Shown in pieces: positions 1 through 7,913 of a stretch of DNA of 64,000 nt. How positions within the stretch are numbered: the first letter of the stretch is position 1; every line of letters starts with the position of its first letter. The translations under genes were made by a program, and so were the position numbers. The notes below the pieces were generated by a model. That model made no database searches and was not told where the DNA came from. It saw only the letters and a list, made by a program, of their open reading frames with translations. This stretch comes from Nocardia concava NBRC 100430 (GTDB lineage: Bacteria; Actinomycetota; Actinomycetes; Mycobacteriales; Mycobacteriaceae): assembly GCF_000308815.1 (NCBI RefSeq), contig NZ_BAFX01000014.1:1-64000 (forward strand), read 5' to 3'.

Positions 1-216
1 GAGCAGCCCGCCCCGGCGGTTCCGGCACCCGCGGCCCCGCAGGCCCCGGCCGCCGAGCCCGCCGCCGCCACCGCGGAACCGGCGCCCGCGCCCGCCCCGG
101 CGCAGCCCGCCGCGAAGTCGAACGCGCAGAAGCCGAATCGCGCCAAGCGCGGCGGCAAGGCTCCGATGCCGTCCTGGGAGGACGTGCTCCTAGGGGTTCG
201 CAGCTCCGGCCACTGA
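1..216 (+). CDS. sepH: Septation protein SepH, C-terminal end (partial)
   Basis: Only the last 71 codons are present; the gene begins before the window. The visible part is a long Ala/Pro-rich linker, then a basic patch (KPNRAKRGGK) and the terminal block PSWEDVLLGVRSSGH. A short Pro-Ser-Trp block at the end of a proline-rich tail is characteristic of actinobacterial SepH (DUF3071), a cell-division protein that acts on FtsZ. The nearby DUF2537 and TrmH genes match the Rv0883c-Rv0882-Rv0881 neighbourhood of M. tuberculosis, which supports the name. The DNA-binding/HTH part of the protein is not in this window. Confidence 0.8.
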   Translation, partial: EQPAPAVPAPAAPQAPAAEPAAATAEPAPAPAPAQPAAKSNAQKPNRAKRGGKAPMPSWEDVLLGVRSSGH

Positions 217-260
217 GCCGCTTCGATATCGGCCATTGGGCCCGGTTCGAATTTAGAGGA

Positions 261-288
261 TGCTAGAGGGTTGCTGCACCCTCTAGCA
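261..288. terminator. Perfect 11-bp hairpin downstream of sepH
   Basis: TGCTAGAGGGT and ACCCTCTAGCA are exact inverted repeats around the six-base loop TGCTGC, 45 bases after the sepH stop. No T-run follows, so it could be a factor-independent terminator of the actinobacterial T-poor kind, or an operator for the gene starting at 472. Confidence 0.45.
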
Positions 289-471
289 GTCCGGTCTCCG
301 GCGCGCCGGGAAACGGGGTTGGCAACAGCGACATTTCGGCCGCCTCGAGGGTAGATTCATTCCTGGTGGCGGTCATTGCCGGGCCGATCCGCGTCGACGC
401 CGACGTTCGGCCGCCGAGTATTGCTCAAAGATAGCCAGCTTGTGCGCAATGACTCGAGGGAGGTGACGTCG

Positions 472-1206
472 GTGCCGTCAACGGTCTCATCCCTGTGGTA
501 CGTCGACGCCCCCGATCCGGTGGCGGTGCTGCGCGAACATCCCGGACCCGATCCGGATGCCGCCTTCGCCCTGGCCAAACAACTCAATCCGGACCGCGAT
601 GTGGTCCCGGCCGCCTCGGGCACCATGAAGGTCTGGGCCGGGCCCGATCCCGAATCCGTCTATATCGGTTGCTATCCCGGGGTCACCGTCGTCTGCTCCA
701 CCCAGGCCGCCCTGCCCCGCCCCACCAAACTGCCGGAGCTGCTGGTGCGTCCGCTCGCCTCCGAGCACACCTTCCTGGTCTCCTACGACCTGTCGCTGGG
801 CTGGGGCGCGTTCGCGGAATGGGAGCGCGGCGAATTCCGGCGCTCCTTCAGCGCCACCCGCGTCAATATTCTCGAGGACGAGGGCATGCCGCGGGTCTGG
901 GAGCGCGAGTACTGGGCGGGCGAGCATCCCATCGAACTCGCGCCCGGCGAAATGCCGGACCCGCAATTACTGCCCTTCGATCCGCCTGATTTCGCCGATT
1001 TCGCGAATCTGGAGTGGCTCGGATTCCGTTATCGCGCCAAGGCTTCCGCGGACGATCTGACCGCCGACCAGATCGAGGTGTGCGGTTTCTCGCTGTTTCC
1101 GAAGGGTGAGGCGCCCAAGGCCGTGCCCGAACCCGAACCGCGGCTCGAGGAGAACGGTAAGCGCGGTCTGCTGCGTTGGCTGCGCGGCCGCGATCGAGTG
1201 TCTTGA
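472..1206 (+). CDS. DUF6928 family protein
   Basis: This 244-residue cytoplasmic protein of unknown function has no signal peptide or membrane segment. The blocks GCYPGVTVVC, YWAGEHPIE and LPFDPPDFADFANLEWLGF are what I know of the actinobacterial DUF6928 family, whose biochemical role is not established. The C-terminus is basic (GKRGLLRWLRGRDR). The frame is open further upstream, but GTG at 472 is preferred because GAGGGAGG lies eight bases before it; GTG at 463 would overlap that site. It is convergent with the DUF2537 gene, leaving a 61-base gap. Confidence 0.7.
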   Translation: MPSTVSSLWYVDAPDPVAVLREHPGPDPDAAFALAKQLNPDRDVVPAASGTMKVWAGPDPESVYIGCYPGVTVVCSTQAALPRPTKLPELLVRPLASEHTFLVSYDLSLGWGAFAEWERGEFRRSFSATRVNILEDEGMPRVWEREYWAGEHPIELAPGEMPDPQLLPFDPPDFADFANLEWLGFRYRAKASADDLTADQIEVCGFSLFPKGEAPKAVPEPEPRLEENGKRGLLRWLRGRDRVS

Positions 1207-1267
1207 TTCGGACCGACCGAGCGTGGCCCATTTCGGCCCGGTTGGCTCAGAAGAGCATCCGGATGGC

Positions 1268-1561
1268 TCAGAAGAGCAGTAGCCCCAGCCAGCCCAGCAG
1301 GACGCCGATGCCCAGCCCCGCGATCACCCAGCGCGTCACCGGCGCGTACCGCCACCGCCAGGCGGTCGGCGCGGCCCCGCCCACCGCGATCAGATTCACG
1401 ATCACCGCCAGCGTCCAATGGATCTGGGCCAGCGCCGCCCCGAAGGCGTAGACGCCCACCGTGGTCAGCGCCGCCACCAGCGCCGTCGCGGCGATACCGG
1501 CCGCCCAGGGGGTCGGCTCGGAATACCCGTATCCGTACGGTCCGTCGGGCGGATGACTCAC
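1268..1561 (-). CDS. DUF2537 family small membrane protein (Rv0882-like)
   Basis: This is a 97-residue protein with a Gly/Tyr-rich cytoplasmic N-terminus (GPYGYGYSEPTPW) and three hydrophobic stretches, roughly residues 20-42, 46-64 and 77-97, so it is an integral membrane protein. The pattern PWAAGIAATALVAALTT and GGAAPTAWRWRYAPVTRW fits DUF2537, represented by Rv0882. It starts with GTG overlapping the stop of the TrmH gene (GTGA), so the two are translationally coupled on the minus strand, as in the Rv0881/Rv0882 pair. The function is unknown. Confidence 0.8.
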   Translation of the reverse strand: MSHPPDGPYGYGYSEPTPWAAGIAATALVAALTTVGVYAFGAALAQIHWTLAVIVNLIAVGGAAPTAWRWRYAPVTRWVIAGLGIGVLLGWLGLLLF

Positions 1562-2361
1562 TCGGCTCGCACTCTCTCGTAGAAGGCCATGGCGGCTGCG
1601 GTGGCCACATTAAGCGAATCGGTGCCCGGCGTCATGGGGATGCGGGCCCGGATGTCGCTGGCCCGCATGGTCTCCTCGGTGAGTCCGGGGCCCTCCGCGC
1701 CGAGCAGCAGGGCCACCTTCTCGCCGGTCATGGCGGTGGCGAGGGTGTCGGCCTTGGGGTTCGGAGTCAGGGCAATGATCTGAAAACCCTTGTCCCGCAG
1801 AACATCCAGTCCGTTCGGGAACGGTGGCAGCTGAGCGAACGGCACCCGCAGCACGTGCCCCATGGAGACGCGCACGGCCCGCCGGTACAGCGGATCCGAG
1901 CAGCGGTCGCCGAACAGCACCGCGTCCGCGCCCAATCCGGCTGCATTGCGGAAGATCGACCCGATGTTCTCGTGATCGTTCACGCCCTCCAGCACCGCCA
2001 CCGTCCGCGCGTCCGCGAGCACCTCGTCCACCCCGAGTTCCCGCGGCCGATACGCACCGGCGAGCACGCCCCGGTTCAAATGGAATCCGACCACCTGCGC
2101 CATCACATCGGCGCTGGTCCGGTAATACGGAATATCGATCCCGGCCAGGTCCGCGGCCAGCTGCTCATATCGGTTCGCGACGCCGAACAATGCGAACGGC
2201 GTGAATCGAGAGGCCAGCATGCGCTGTACGACAACCACGCCTTCCGCGATCACCAAACCCTTGCCTCCCGGCAGGTCGGGCCGCCGATCGGCATTGTTCA
2301 GGTCACGGAAATCCGCGACTCTCGGATCTTCGGGGTCGTCGATATCGATTACTTCGGCCAC
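1558..2361 (-). CDS. TrmH/SpoU family RNA 2'-O-methyltransferase (Rv0881-like)
   Basis: This is a 267-residue SAM-dependent methyltransferase of the SPOUT class, expected to methylate a ribose 2'-OH in rRNA or tRNA. The N-terminal substrate-binding part contains GGKGLVIAEGVVVVQRML. The C-terminal knot domain shows the family motifs: motif 1 in EGVNDHENIGSIFRNAAGLG (Asn-x-x-Asn-x-Gly type), motif 2 in ALLLGAEGPGL and motif 3 in IPMTPGTDSLNVATAAA. The start is GTG at 2361; GGGAGG lies 13 bases upstream, which is a long spacing. The frame continues upstream but the sequence there does not look like protein. It diverges from the FKBP gene and is coupled to DUF2537. The target nucleotide cannot be read from sequence. 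Confidence 0.9.
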   Translation of the reverse strand: MAEVIDIDDPEDPRVADFRDLNNADRRPDLPGGKGLVIAEGVVVVQRMLASRFTPFALFGVANRYEQLAADLAGIDIPYYRTSADVMAQVVGFHLNRGVLAGAYRPRELGVDEVLADARTVAVLEGVNDHENIGSIFRNAAGLGADAVLFGDRCSDPLYRRAVRVSMGHVLRVPFAQLPPFPNGLDVLRDKGFQIIALTPNPKADTLATAMTGEKVALLLGAEGPGLTEETMRASDIRARIPMTPGTDSLNVATAAAMAFYERVRAE

Positions 2362-2451
2362 CGTGCCATTTTCGCCTCCCCTGCGGGCGGGGTTATGCGC
2401 AGGGCATAGGGTGATCTTCGATCCGTTTCCCCTAATCGAAGAGGACAGCCG

Positions 2452-2814
2452 ATGAGCAACAAGCCGGAAATCGAGTTCCAGGACGGCCCCGCCCCCGCCG
2501 AGCTCGTGATCAAGGACCTCGTCGTGGGTGACGGCGCGGAAGCCAAGCCCGGCGACACCGTCGATGTCCACTACGTGGGCGTCGAGTACGACACCGGCGA
2601 CCAGTTCGACGCCTCGTGGGATCGCGGTGAGTCCATCACCTTCCCGCTGCGCGGCCTGATTCAGGGCTGGCAGGACGGCATTCCGGGCATGAAGGTCGGC
2701 GGCCGCCGCCAGCTGACCATTCCGGCGAAGCTGGCCTACGGCGAGGCCGGCGGCCACCCGCTCTCCGGCAAGACCCTGGTCTTCGTCATCGACCTGCTGG
2801 ACGTCCTGAACTGA
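2452..2814 (+). CDS. FKBP-type peptidyl-prolyl cis-trans isomerase
   Basis: This is a 120-residue single-domain FKBP. Motifs seen: PGDTVDVHYVGVEYDTG, FDASWDRGE, LIQGWQDGIPGMKVGGRR and LTIPAKLAYG, with the usual hydrophobic pocket residues (Tyr, Phe, Asp, Trp of LIQGW, Tyr of AYG). There is no signal peptide, so a cytoplasmic role in protein folding is expected. GAGGACAG precedes the ATG at good spacing. It is divergent from the TrmH gene with 90 bases between starts, and is followed by a strong bidirectional terminator. Confidence 0.95.
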   Translation: MSNKPEIEFQDGPAPAELVIKDLVVGDGAEAKPGDTVDVHYVGVEYDTGDQFDASWDRGESITFPLRGLIQGWQDGIPGMKVGGRRQLTIPAKLAYGEAGGHPLSGKTLVFVIDLLDVLN

Positions 2815-2836
2815 CGCCGTTCGGTCGCTGAAAAAC

Positions 2837-2872
2837 ACTGCCCGCCCGCGCGATTCAGCGCGGGCGGGCAGT
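2837..2872. terminator. Bidirectional intrinsic terminator
   Basis: A perfect 15-bp GC-rich stem (ACTGCCCGCCCGCGC and its complement) encloses the loop GATTCA. An A-run precedes it and TTT follows it, so it can end transcription of the FKBP gene from the left and of the RDD gene from the right. Confidence 0.9.
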
Positions 2873-2890
2873 TTCGCAGACGGAGTGCCG

Positions 2891-3568
2891 TCAGGTCTTG
2901 TCGACCGTGACCACGATGCTGTTCATGATCTTGTCGGCGAAGGTCTGGCGCTTGGCGTCCCAGAGTGGCCACAACCAGCCGATATCGCAGGGCAGAGAGT
3001 CGACGATGTGGCAGATCTGCCGGACGATCGTCATGCCGAAGCCCAGCGGCTGGCCGTCGGCCTCGCGCACCACCTTGATGCCCACGACCTTCTTGCCCGG
3101 CGTCTGACCGGTCTTGCCTTGCATGTACAGCAGGTAGAGGCCGCCGAACAGGGCGATGGCCGCGCCGATCAGGATCAGCACGACCCCGCCCGCCGACAGT
3201 CCGCCCGAGCACGAGGTGCTGTAGGAGGTATCGGTGGAGTCGGTGACGCAGTCCATATCCTTCGAACCGACCGCTATGCCGATGCCGTAGAAGATGGCCG
3301 CGGGCACGCCGACGATCAGCGCGTCGATGAAGTACCCGCCGACCCGCAGGATCCAACTGGCATACGGCGGTTGGGGATACGCGGCGTAACCGGGCGGGTA
3401 GCCCCCGGGCTGACCGGGATATCCGCCCGCGGGCTGGCCGTAGCCGGGCGGCGGCTGCTGGCCGTATCCGGGTTGCTGCTGCCCATAGCCGGGTGGCTGT
3501 TGCCCGTAACCGGGTGGCTGCTGCCCGTATCCGGGCTGCTGTGAATAGGGATCATTGCCGTACGTCAT
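2891..3568 (-). CDS. RDD family membrane protein
   Basis: This 225-residue protein has an N-terminal tail of about 75 residues built from GYGQQPP-type repeats, then an RDD domain. ASWILRVGGYFIDALIVG carries the Arg and Asp that define the family. A second membrane segment follows near VVLILIGAAIALFGGLYLLY, then GKTGQTPGKKVVGIKVV. RDD proteins are small integral membrane proteins, sometimes linked to ion exchange, usually without a proven substrate. The ATG at 3568 is chosen because GAGGAACC lies immediately upstream. The proline/glutamine tail is common in actinobacterial membrane proteins and is probably a cytoplasmic interaction tail. Confidence 0.85.
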   Translation of the reverse strand: MTYGNDPYSQQPGYGQQPPGYGQQPPGYGQQQPGYGQQPPPGYGQPAGGYPGQPGGYPPGYAAYPQPPYASWILRVGGYFIDALIVGVPAAIFYGIGIAVGSKDMDCVTDSTDTSYSTSCSGGLSAGGVVLILIGAAIALFGGLYLLYMQGKTGQTPGKKVVGIKVVREADGQPLGFGMTIVRQICHIVDSLPCDIGWLWPLWDAKRQTFADKIMNSIVVTVDKT

Positions 3569-3586
3569 CGGTTCCTCCCCAGAGGG

Positions 3587-3611
3587 ATGCGGGGGCCTTG
3601 GGCCCCCGCAT
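3587..3611. other. Perfect 11-bp hairpin in the leader of the RDD gene
   Basis: ATGCGGGGGCC and GGCCCCCGCAT pair exactly around the three-base loop TTG. It lies between two minus-strand genes, just after the small membrane gene stop and 19 bases before the RDD start codon. It may be a terminator, or an mRNA processing/stability element. No T-run follows on the minus strand. Confidence 0.5.
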
Positions 3612-3641
3612 TGTCTCGCGAACTGAGCGGTTTTCTCGCGA

Positions 3642-3932
3642 TTACGAACCCACGACGGCATTCATGATGGTTCCGGCGCTGGTGGCAGTCGCGCCGCCGA
3701 GCATGGCGTTGGCGACCATCTTCGGCGAGGCCGACCCGCCGCCCCACTTCTCCCAGGCGAAGCGCCCGCCGCCGTAGGTGATGGCCGCGATGCCCGACAT
3801 CTGGGTGAACCAGGTGAAGTAGCGGAACATCTTCATCATCTTGTCGGCCATGGGCGGGGTCTCCGCGGTGGGATTGCCGATCTGGGCCAGAACCGTGCCG
3901 TACATGTCGTGCGCGGCCATCAACATGCTCAC
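3642..3932 (-). CDS. Small membrane protein of unknown function
   Basis: I do not recognise this 96-residue protein. It has a Met-rich N-terminal half (MADKMMKMFRYFTWF), then two hydrophobic segments near residues 38-57 (FTWFTQMSGIAAITYGGGRF) and 72-94 (AMLGGATATSAGTIMNAVVG). The arrangement loosely resembles a small pilin or channel-like subunit, but no family is claimed. The start is GTG at 3932 with GGAGAGGAAAC upstream. It stands alone between the YhgE-like gene and the RDD gene on the same strand, separated from the latter by a perfect hairpin. Confidence 0.65.
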   Translation of the reverse strand: MSMLMAAHDMYGTVLAQIGNPTAETPPMADKMMKMFRYFTWFTQMSGIAAITYGGGRFAWEKWGGGSASPKMVANAMLGGATATSAGTIMNAVVGS

Positions 3933-4075
3933 GATCGTTTCCTCTCCGATACCGGGGCGCTGGGTGAAGCCAGAGAACGGATAGAGCGGACGAGATTCCG
4001 AAACGGGTCGATTAGAGCAATTCGGGCACAGTGTAACCCGATGAACCGCCGATTGTTGCTGACTGTTTGCGAATG

Positions 4076-5233
4076 TTATTTGCGAACGATGTCAACGGGG
4101 TCGGTGAGGGCGGCCGAAATGGTCACTTGCTGTGGAACTCCCAGCTGCGGCAGCGAGCCGAGCGCCTGATTTGTCTGGTTGCCCAGGGTTTTGGTGACCG
4201 CCTGCAACTGGGTGACGCCACCCGTGAGCGCCTGCATGGCCGCGATCAGCTGGGTGCCGGCCTGATCGGCGATGGCCGGAATCTGCTGCGCCAGCGACGC
4301 ACCCTGATTCAACTGCGTGCTGGCGTCGTTGAGCTTGGCGGCGGCATCGCGCAGCAGCTGACCGACCGGCGTGTCCGGAGTGACTTGCGTGCCGGTCAGA
4401 TTGGCGAAGCCGCTGAGCTGGGAGTTGGCCTGATTGGCGACATTCTGCAGGCCCGTCAGCTGGGTGATGACATTCGCCAACTGCGGATCGTTCGCGAACG
4501 GCAGCGCCTGCAGAATCGGCACCACCAGGTTGAGCCCGTTGGACAGCGTCTCCGCCGACTGGGTCACCTGCCCCATGGTGACGCCGGTCGAATCCAGCGC
4601 CGTGGCAAGCTGATTCGCCTGCGTGGTGGCGGCCGACAGCGTCGAGTTCAGGGCGTCGATGCCCGAGGTCAGCTGTCCCGCACCGGCTTTCGCCTGATTC
4701 AGGAAGTCCATCATCTGATCCGCACCGCCGCCGAACTGCGCGGCCCCGTCGGCGGCCGCCTGCACGCCCGCGCTGAGCAGCTGCGAGGTCCCGGCGATCT
4801 GCGAGACCTGCAGGCGCGCGGTGTTCATGGTCGAGAACATGGTGTCCAGCCCGGCGGCGCTGATCTTCTTGGTCACCTCGTTGACCGCGTCATTGACCAG
4901 ATTCGGGTCGGCGCGATTGTGGGTGGCCACGGTGACCTGCGCCTTCGTCGGCTTGGCGGTGGCCAGCGACTTGATGTCCGCGGTCAGGTCGGTGGGCAGG
5001 GTGATGACCGCGGCGTAATCCTTGGTGCTCGCCTCGTCGACCACGGTCCAGTCCCGGGTTCCGCTGTCCTGCAACTCCTTCGCGATGCGCGCGCCCAGCG
5101 GCCCGGTATCGCCGTTGATGAGCGCGACGGCCGAGGGCGCGGAGCGCAGTCGCAGGACGCTGATCGTGCCCGCGGTGACCGCGGCGGCGAGCAGCAGGAC
5201 GATCAGGACCCAGCGGGTGCGTTTTCCGAACAC
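4076..5233 (-). CDS. YhgE/Pip-like membrane-anchored ectodomain protein
   Basis: This is a 385-residue protein with one N-terminal membrane segment (about residues 8-27), a globular part with ALINGDTGPLGARIAKEL and TKDYAAVITLPTDLTADI, then a long Gln/Ala/Leu-rich helical region (about 150-340) that should form coiled coils. The N-terminal motifs match the extracellular part of YhgE/Pip and EsaA-like proteins. The usual C-terminal block of several membrane helices is absent: the protein stops at DPVDIVRK. It starts 29 bases after the prrB stop on the same strand, so it is probably the third gene of the prrA-prrB operon and could be an envelope sensor partner or target. That link is inferred from position only. 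Confidence 0.7.
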   Translation of the reverse strand: MFGKRTRWVLIVLLLAAAVTAGTISVLRLRSAPSAVALINGDTGPLGARIAKELQDSGTRDWTVVDEASTKDYAAVITLPTDLTADIKSLATAKPTKAQVTVATHNRADPNLVNDAVNEVTKKISAAGLDTMFSTMNTARLQVSQIAGTSQLLSAGVQAAADGAAQFGGGADQMMDFLNQAKAGAGQLTSGIDALNSTLSAATTQANQLATALDSTGVTMGQVTQSAETLSNGLNLVVPILQALPFANDPQLANVITQLTGLQNVANQANSQLSGFANLTGTQVTPDTPVGQLLRDAAAKLNDASTQLNQGASLAQQIPAIADQAGTQLIAAMQALTGGVTQLQAVTKTLGNQTNQALGSLPQLGVPQQVTISAALTDPVDIVRK

Positions 5234-5262
5234 CTAGAAGACCGTAGAGGCCTCGAATGGCG

Positions 5263-6669
5263 CTACCTCTGTTGTTTGTCTGAGAGTTCGGTAAAGACCG
5301 GTCGATCCGGAAGTTCCAGCACCAGCCGCACGCCGCCCAGCGCGCTGTCCTCGAAAAACGCCCGGCCGCCGTGTAATTGCGCCTGCTGCGCGACCAGCGC
5401 CAGACCCAGCCCGGAACCGCCCTTGGCGGCATTGCTCCCGCGCACGAACCGCTCGAACACCGCCGTCCGCTCCTGCGGGGGGAGACCGCGGCCGTTGTCG
5501 TCGATCGCGATCACGATGCGTCCGTCGGGCAGCCGGTGCGCGGACACCACCGCGAAGGTGGCCCCGCCGTGCTTGGCCGAATTCTTCAGCGCGTTGTCGA
5601 CCGCCAGCCGCAGCCCGGTCGGCAGGCCGCGGGTGACGAGTTCGGCGTCGGTGTCGATGCGCACCTTCAACTGCGGGAAGTGCCGCATGGCGTCGTGGGC
5701 GGCGGCATCGCAGAGTTCGGCGACATCGGTGACCACGTGGTCGCGGGCATTGGTGAGGTCGCCCGCGGCGAGACGTTCGAGCGCGGCCAGGGTGGTCTCG
5801 ACCCGATTCTGCCCGCGCTGCAGGTCGGTCAGGATCTCGCGGCGCTGCTCCTCGTCCAGGTCGAGTGTGCTCAGCACCTCGATGTCGGTGCGCATGGCGG
5901 TCAGGGGAGTGCGCAGTTCGTGGGCGGAGACGGCGGCGAAGTCGCGGGCGGTCTCGAGCGCGGCGGCGGTCTCGCCCTGCGCCCGGTCCACCCGTTCGAG
6001 CAGGGTATTGACCGCCTCGGCGAGCTTGTCCGCCTCCTTCACGCCCGAACCGGCCACGGACAGCGGGATTCTCGATTCGCCATTGGGGCCGCGGTCGTCC
6101 AGCGCCCGGGTCAGCTTCACGATGGGCCGCACCGCGCGCCCGCCGAGCAGCCAGCCCAGCCCTGCCGAGGCCGTCACCGCCAGCGCGGCGGCCAGGTACA
6201 CCCAGCGCCGCTGCTCGTGAATGGTCTCCTCGGTCTGATTGGTCGGAATGCCCAGGGACACAACGCGTCCCGCCGGTTGCGCCTCGGTGGTGGTGAGCAC
6301 TCGATAGGCATTGCCGTCCACGGTCACGGTGGCATTGCCGACCGGCAGCTCCGGCAGCCGCACCGGCGTGCTGGCCAGCGAGCCGTCGGCATTGCGCACG
6401 GTCAGCGCCATTTCCTTGTTGGGCGCGAGGATGTCGACCACATTGACCGCGAAGACCGGCTGGATGAGCACCAGCCGCGACACCATCGACAGCTGCTGAT
6501 CGGCCTGGGCCATATTGCTGCGGCCGATGGCGTAGATGGTGATCCAGCTCAGGATCGCCACGATGATGGTCGCGCCCAGCGCCGCCGCCGCGGCGACGCG
6601 CACGCGCAGCGTGTAGGACCAGCGCCGGGGACGCAGGCCGGGATCGGTCAGGCTGGGGCGCTTGATCAT
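5263..6669 (-). CDS. prrB: Sensor histidine kinase PrrB
   Basis: This is a 468-residue membrane kinase. A first membrane segment lies near residues 25-46 (VAAAAALGATIIVAILSWIT). An extracytoplasmic sensor region of about 90 residues follows, then a second segment (WVYLAAALAVTASAGLGWLL) and HAMP. The dimerisation domain holds the phospho-acceptor His in VSAHELRTPLTAMRTD. The ATPase domain has DNALKNSAKHGG (N box), IDDNGRGLP (G1) and GGSGLGLALV (G2). The start is placed at ATG 6669, 11 bases after the prrA stop. The pairing with a PrrA-like regulator supports orthology to Rv0902c. It should autophosphorylate and pass phosphate to PrrA. Confidence 0.9.
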   Translation of the reverse strand: MIKRPSLTDPGLRPRRWSYTLRVRVAAAAALGATIIVAILSWITIYAIGRSNMAQADQQLSMVSRLVLIQPVFAVNVVDILAPNKEMALTVRNADGSLASTPVRLPELPVGNATVTVDGNAYRVLTTTEAQPAGRVVSLGIPTNQTEETIHEQRRWVYLAAALAVTASAGLGWLLGGRAVRPIVKLTRALDDRGPNGESRIPLSVAGSGVKEADKLAEAVNTLLERVDRAQGETAAALETARDFAAVSAHELRTPLTAMRTDIEVLSTLDLDEEQRREILTDLQRGQNRVETTLAALERLAAGDLTNARDHVVTDVAELCDAAAHDAMRHFPQLKVRIDTDAELVTRGLPTGLRLAVDNALKNSAKHGGATFAVVSAHRLPDGRIVIAIDDNGRGLPPQERTAVFERFVRGSNAAKGGSGLGLALVAQQAQLHGGRAFFEDSALGGVRLVLELPDRPVFTELSDKQQR

Positions 6670-6680
6670 TCGGGCTCGAT

Positions 6681-7397
6681 CTATTTCGGCGCGCGTAAGA
6701 CGAAGCCCACGCCGCGAATGGTGTGCAGCAGGCGCGGGGTGCCCTCGACCTCGAGCTTGCGGCGCAGATAGCCGACGAAGACGTCGACCACATTGGTGTC
6801 GGCGGCGAAGTCGTAGCCCCACACCAGTTCCAGCAGCCGTTCCCGGCTCAGCACCACGCCCGCGCTGCGGGCCAGGGTGGACAGCAGCTCGAATTCCCTT
6901 TTGGTGAGCTCGATTTCGGTGCCGTTCAACAGGGCGCGATACCCGGCGACGTCAACTTCCAAGGGCCCCACCGTGATAGCGCCCGGAATATTGGAGGCCG
7001 GGACATCGCTGCGCCGCCGCAGCAGCGCCTTGATCCGGGCCACGAGTTCGGCGAGTACGAACGGCTTCACCAGATAGTCGTCGGCCCCCGACTCCAGCCC
7101 CGCGATCCGATCGTCCACCGAACTGCGCGCCGACAGCACGCAGATCGGGACCTCGTTGCCCATGGCGCGCAGCGCGGTCACCACGCCCGCGCCGTCGAGC
7201 ACGGGCATGTTCATATCGAGTACGACCGCATCGGGGGCGGATTCGTTGACACTGCGCAACGCCGCCGCGCCGTCCCGGGCGATCACCACCCGGAAACCGG
7301 ACAGCCGGAGCCCGCGCTCGACCGATGCGAGAACATCCTCGTCGTCATCGACAACCAGGACAGTGGGTAGCTCACCGCGTTCGACCACGGACTCCAT
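6681..7397 (-). CDS. prrA: Response regulator PrrA
   Basis: This is a 238-residue OmpR/PhoB-type regulator. The receiver domain (about 12-125) has the acidic pair [11 protein letters not shown], the phospho-acceptor Asp in [13 protein letters not shown], and the conserved Lys in DDYLVKPF. The winged-helix domain covers about 145-235 ([39 protein letters not shown]). Long stretches are near-identical to M. tuberculosis PrrA (Rv0903c), an essential regulator there. Only 11 bases separate it from prrB. No clear Shine-Dalgarno precedes the ATG. The hemophore-like gene ends 16 bases upstream on the same strand, so read-through into prrA is possible. Confidence 0.93.
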   Translation of the reverse strand: MESVVERGELPTVLVVDDDEDVLASVERGLRLSGFRVVIARDGAAALRSVNESAPDAVVLDMNMPVLDGAGVVTALRAMGNEVPICVLSARSSVDDRIAGLESGADDYLVKPFVLAELVARIKALLRRRSDVPASNIPGAITVGPLEVDVAGYRALLNGTEIELTKREFELLSTLARSAGVVLSRERLLELVWGYDFAADTNVVDVFVGYLRRKLEVEGTPRLLHTIRGVGFVLRAPK

Positions 7398-7413
7398 TTT
7401 GGCAGCCGCTGCC

Positions 7414-7803
7414 TCAGTAGTTGTGGCAGGAGTCGGCGACCTGCTGGATGGAGGCGGCGATTCCTCCGGCGCGCGGGTCGTTGGCGGCCTGGTTCGCCGC
7501 GTCCGGGTTGTCCTTCAGATACTGGTCGAGCTCGGCCTGTCGCTCGGCGGGGGAGAGGTCGAACTTGGCCTTCAGTTCGGCCTTGTAGCCGGGGTTGGAG
7601 TCCAGGAACGAGGCCAGGGCGGGGGCCTTGTCGTGCAGGGCGGCATCCACCTGGGCGAACGAGCAGGTCGAGTTCAGCAGCGGGGCAACCAGATCCGCCG
7701 GGGACGCGGAGGCGGTGGCGGGTGCGAAGGCGAGGGCCACGGCGGCGACCGCGCCCGCGCCGAAGAGCACGCCAGCGCGGCGGTTACGGATGAAGCTCAT
7801 CAT
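7414..7803 (-). CDS. Hemophore-related secreted protein
   Basis: This is a 129-residue exported protein. Residues 1-33 are a Sec signal peptide: basic start ([11 protein letters not shown]), hydrophobic core, and cleavage after ATASA-SP. The mature part has two cysteines ([13 protein letters not shown] near the start, VADSCHNY at the end) and a helical repeat-like body ending in [12 protein letters not shown]. This matches the mycobacterial haem-binding hemophore family related to Rv0203, which carries haem outside the membrane. Direct haem ligands cannot be proved here. It lies just upstream of prrA on the same strand. Confidence 0.8.
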   Translation of the reverse strand: MMSFIRNRRAGVLFGAGAVAAVALAFAPATASASPADLVAPLLNSTCSFAQVDAALHDKAPALASFLDSNPGYKAELKAKFDLSPAERQAELDQYLKDNPDAANQAANDPRAGGIAASIQQVADSCHNY

Positions 7804-7913
7804 CAGCCTTTCCGGGTTTCAGGCTGCGGGCCGTACGGCCCGCGCCCGCCCGACGCTAAACCACCCGGTTGGGACGCCGATGTGCAGTTTCTGAAAAGAC
7901 TCTGAGGTTGCGC

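Noticed and set aside
4067..6220. 717-codon plus-strand open frame
   Set aside because: It runs antisense to the YhgE-like gene and prrB; its product is Arg/Gly/Ser-rich without motifs, as expected of a mirror frame in GC-rich DNA.
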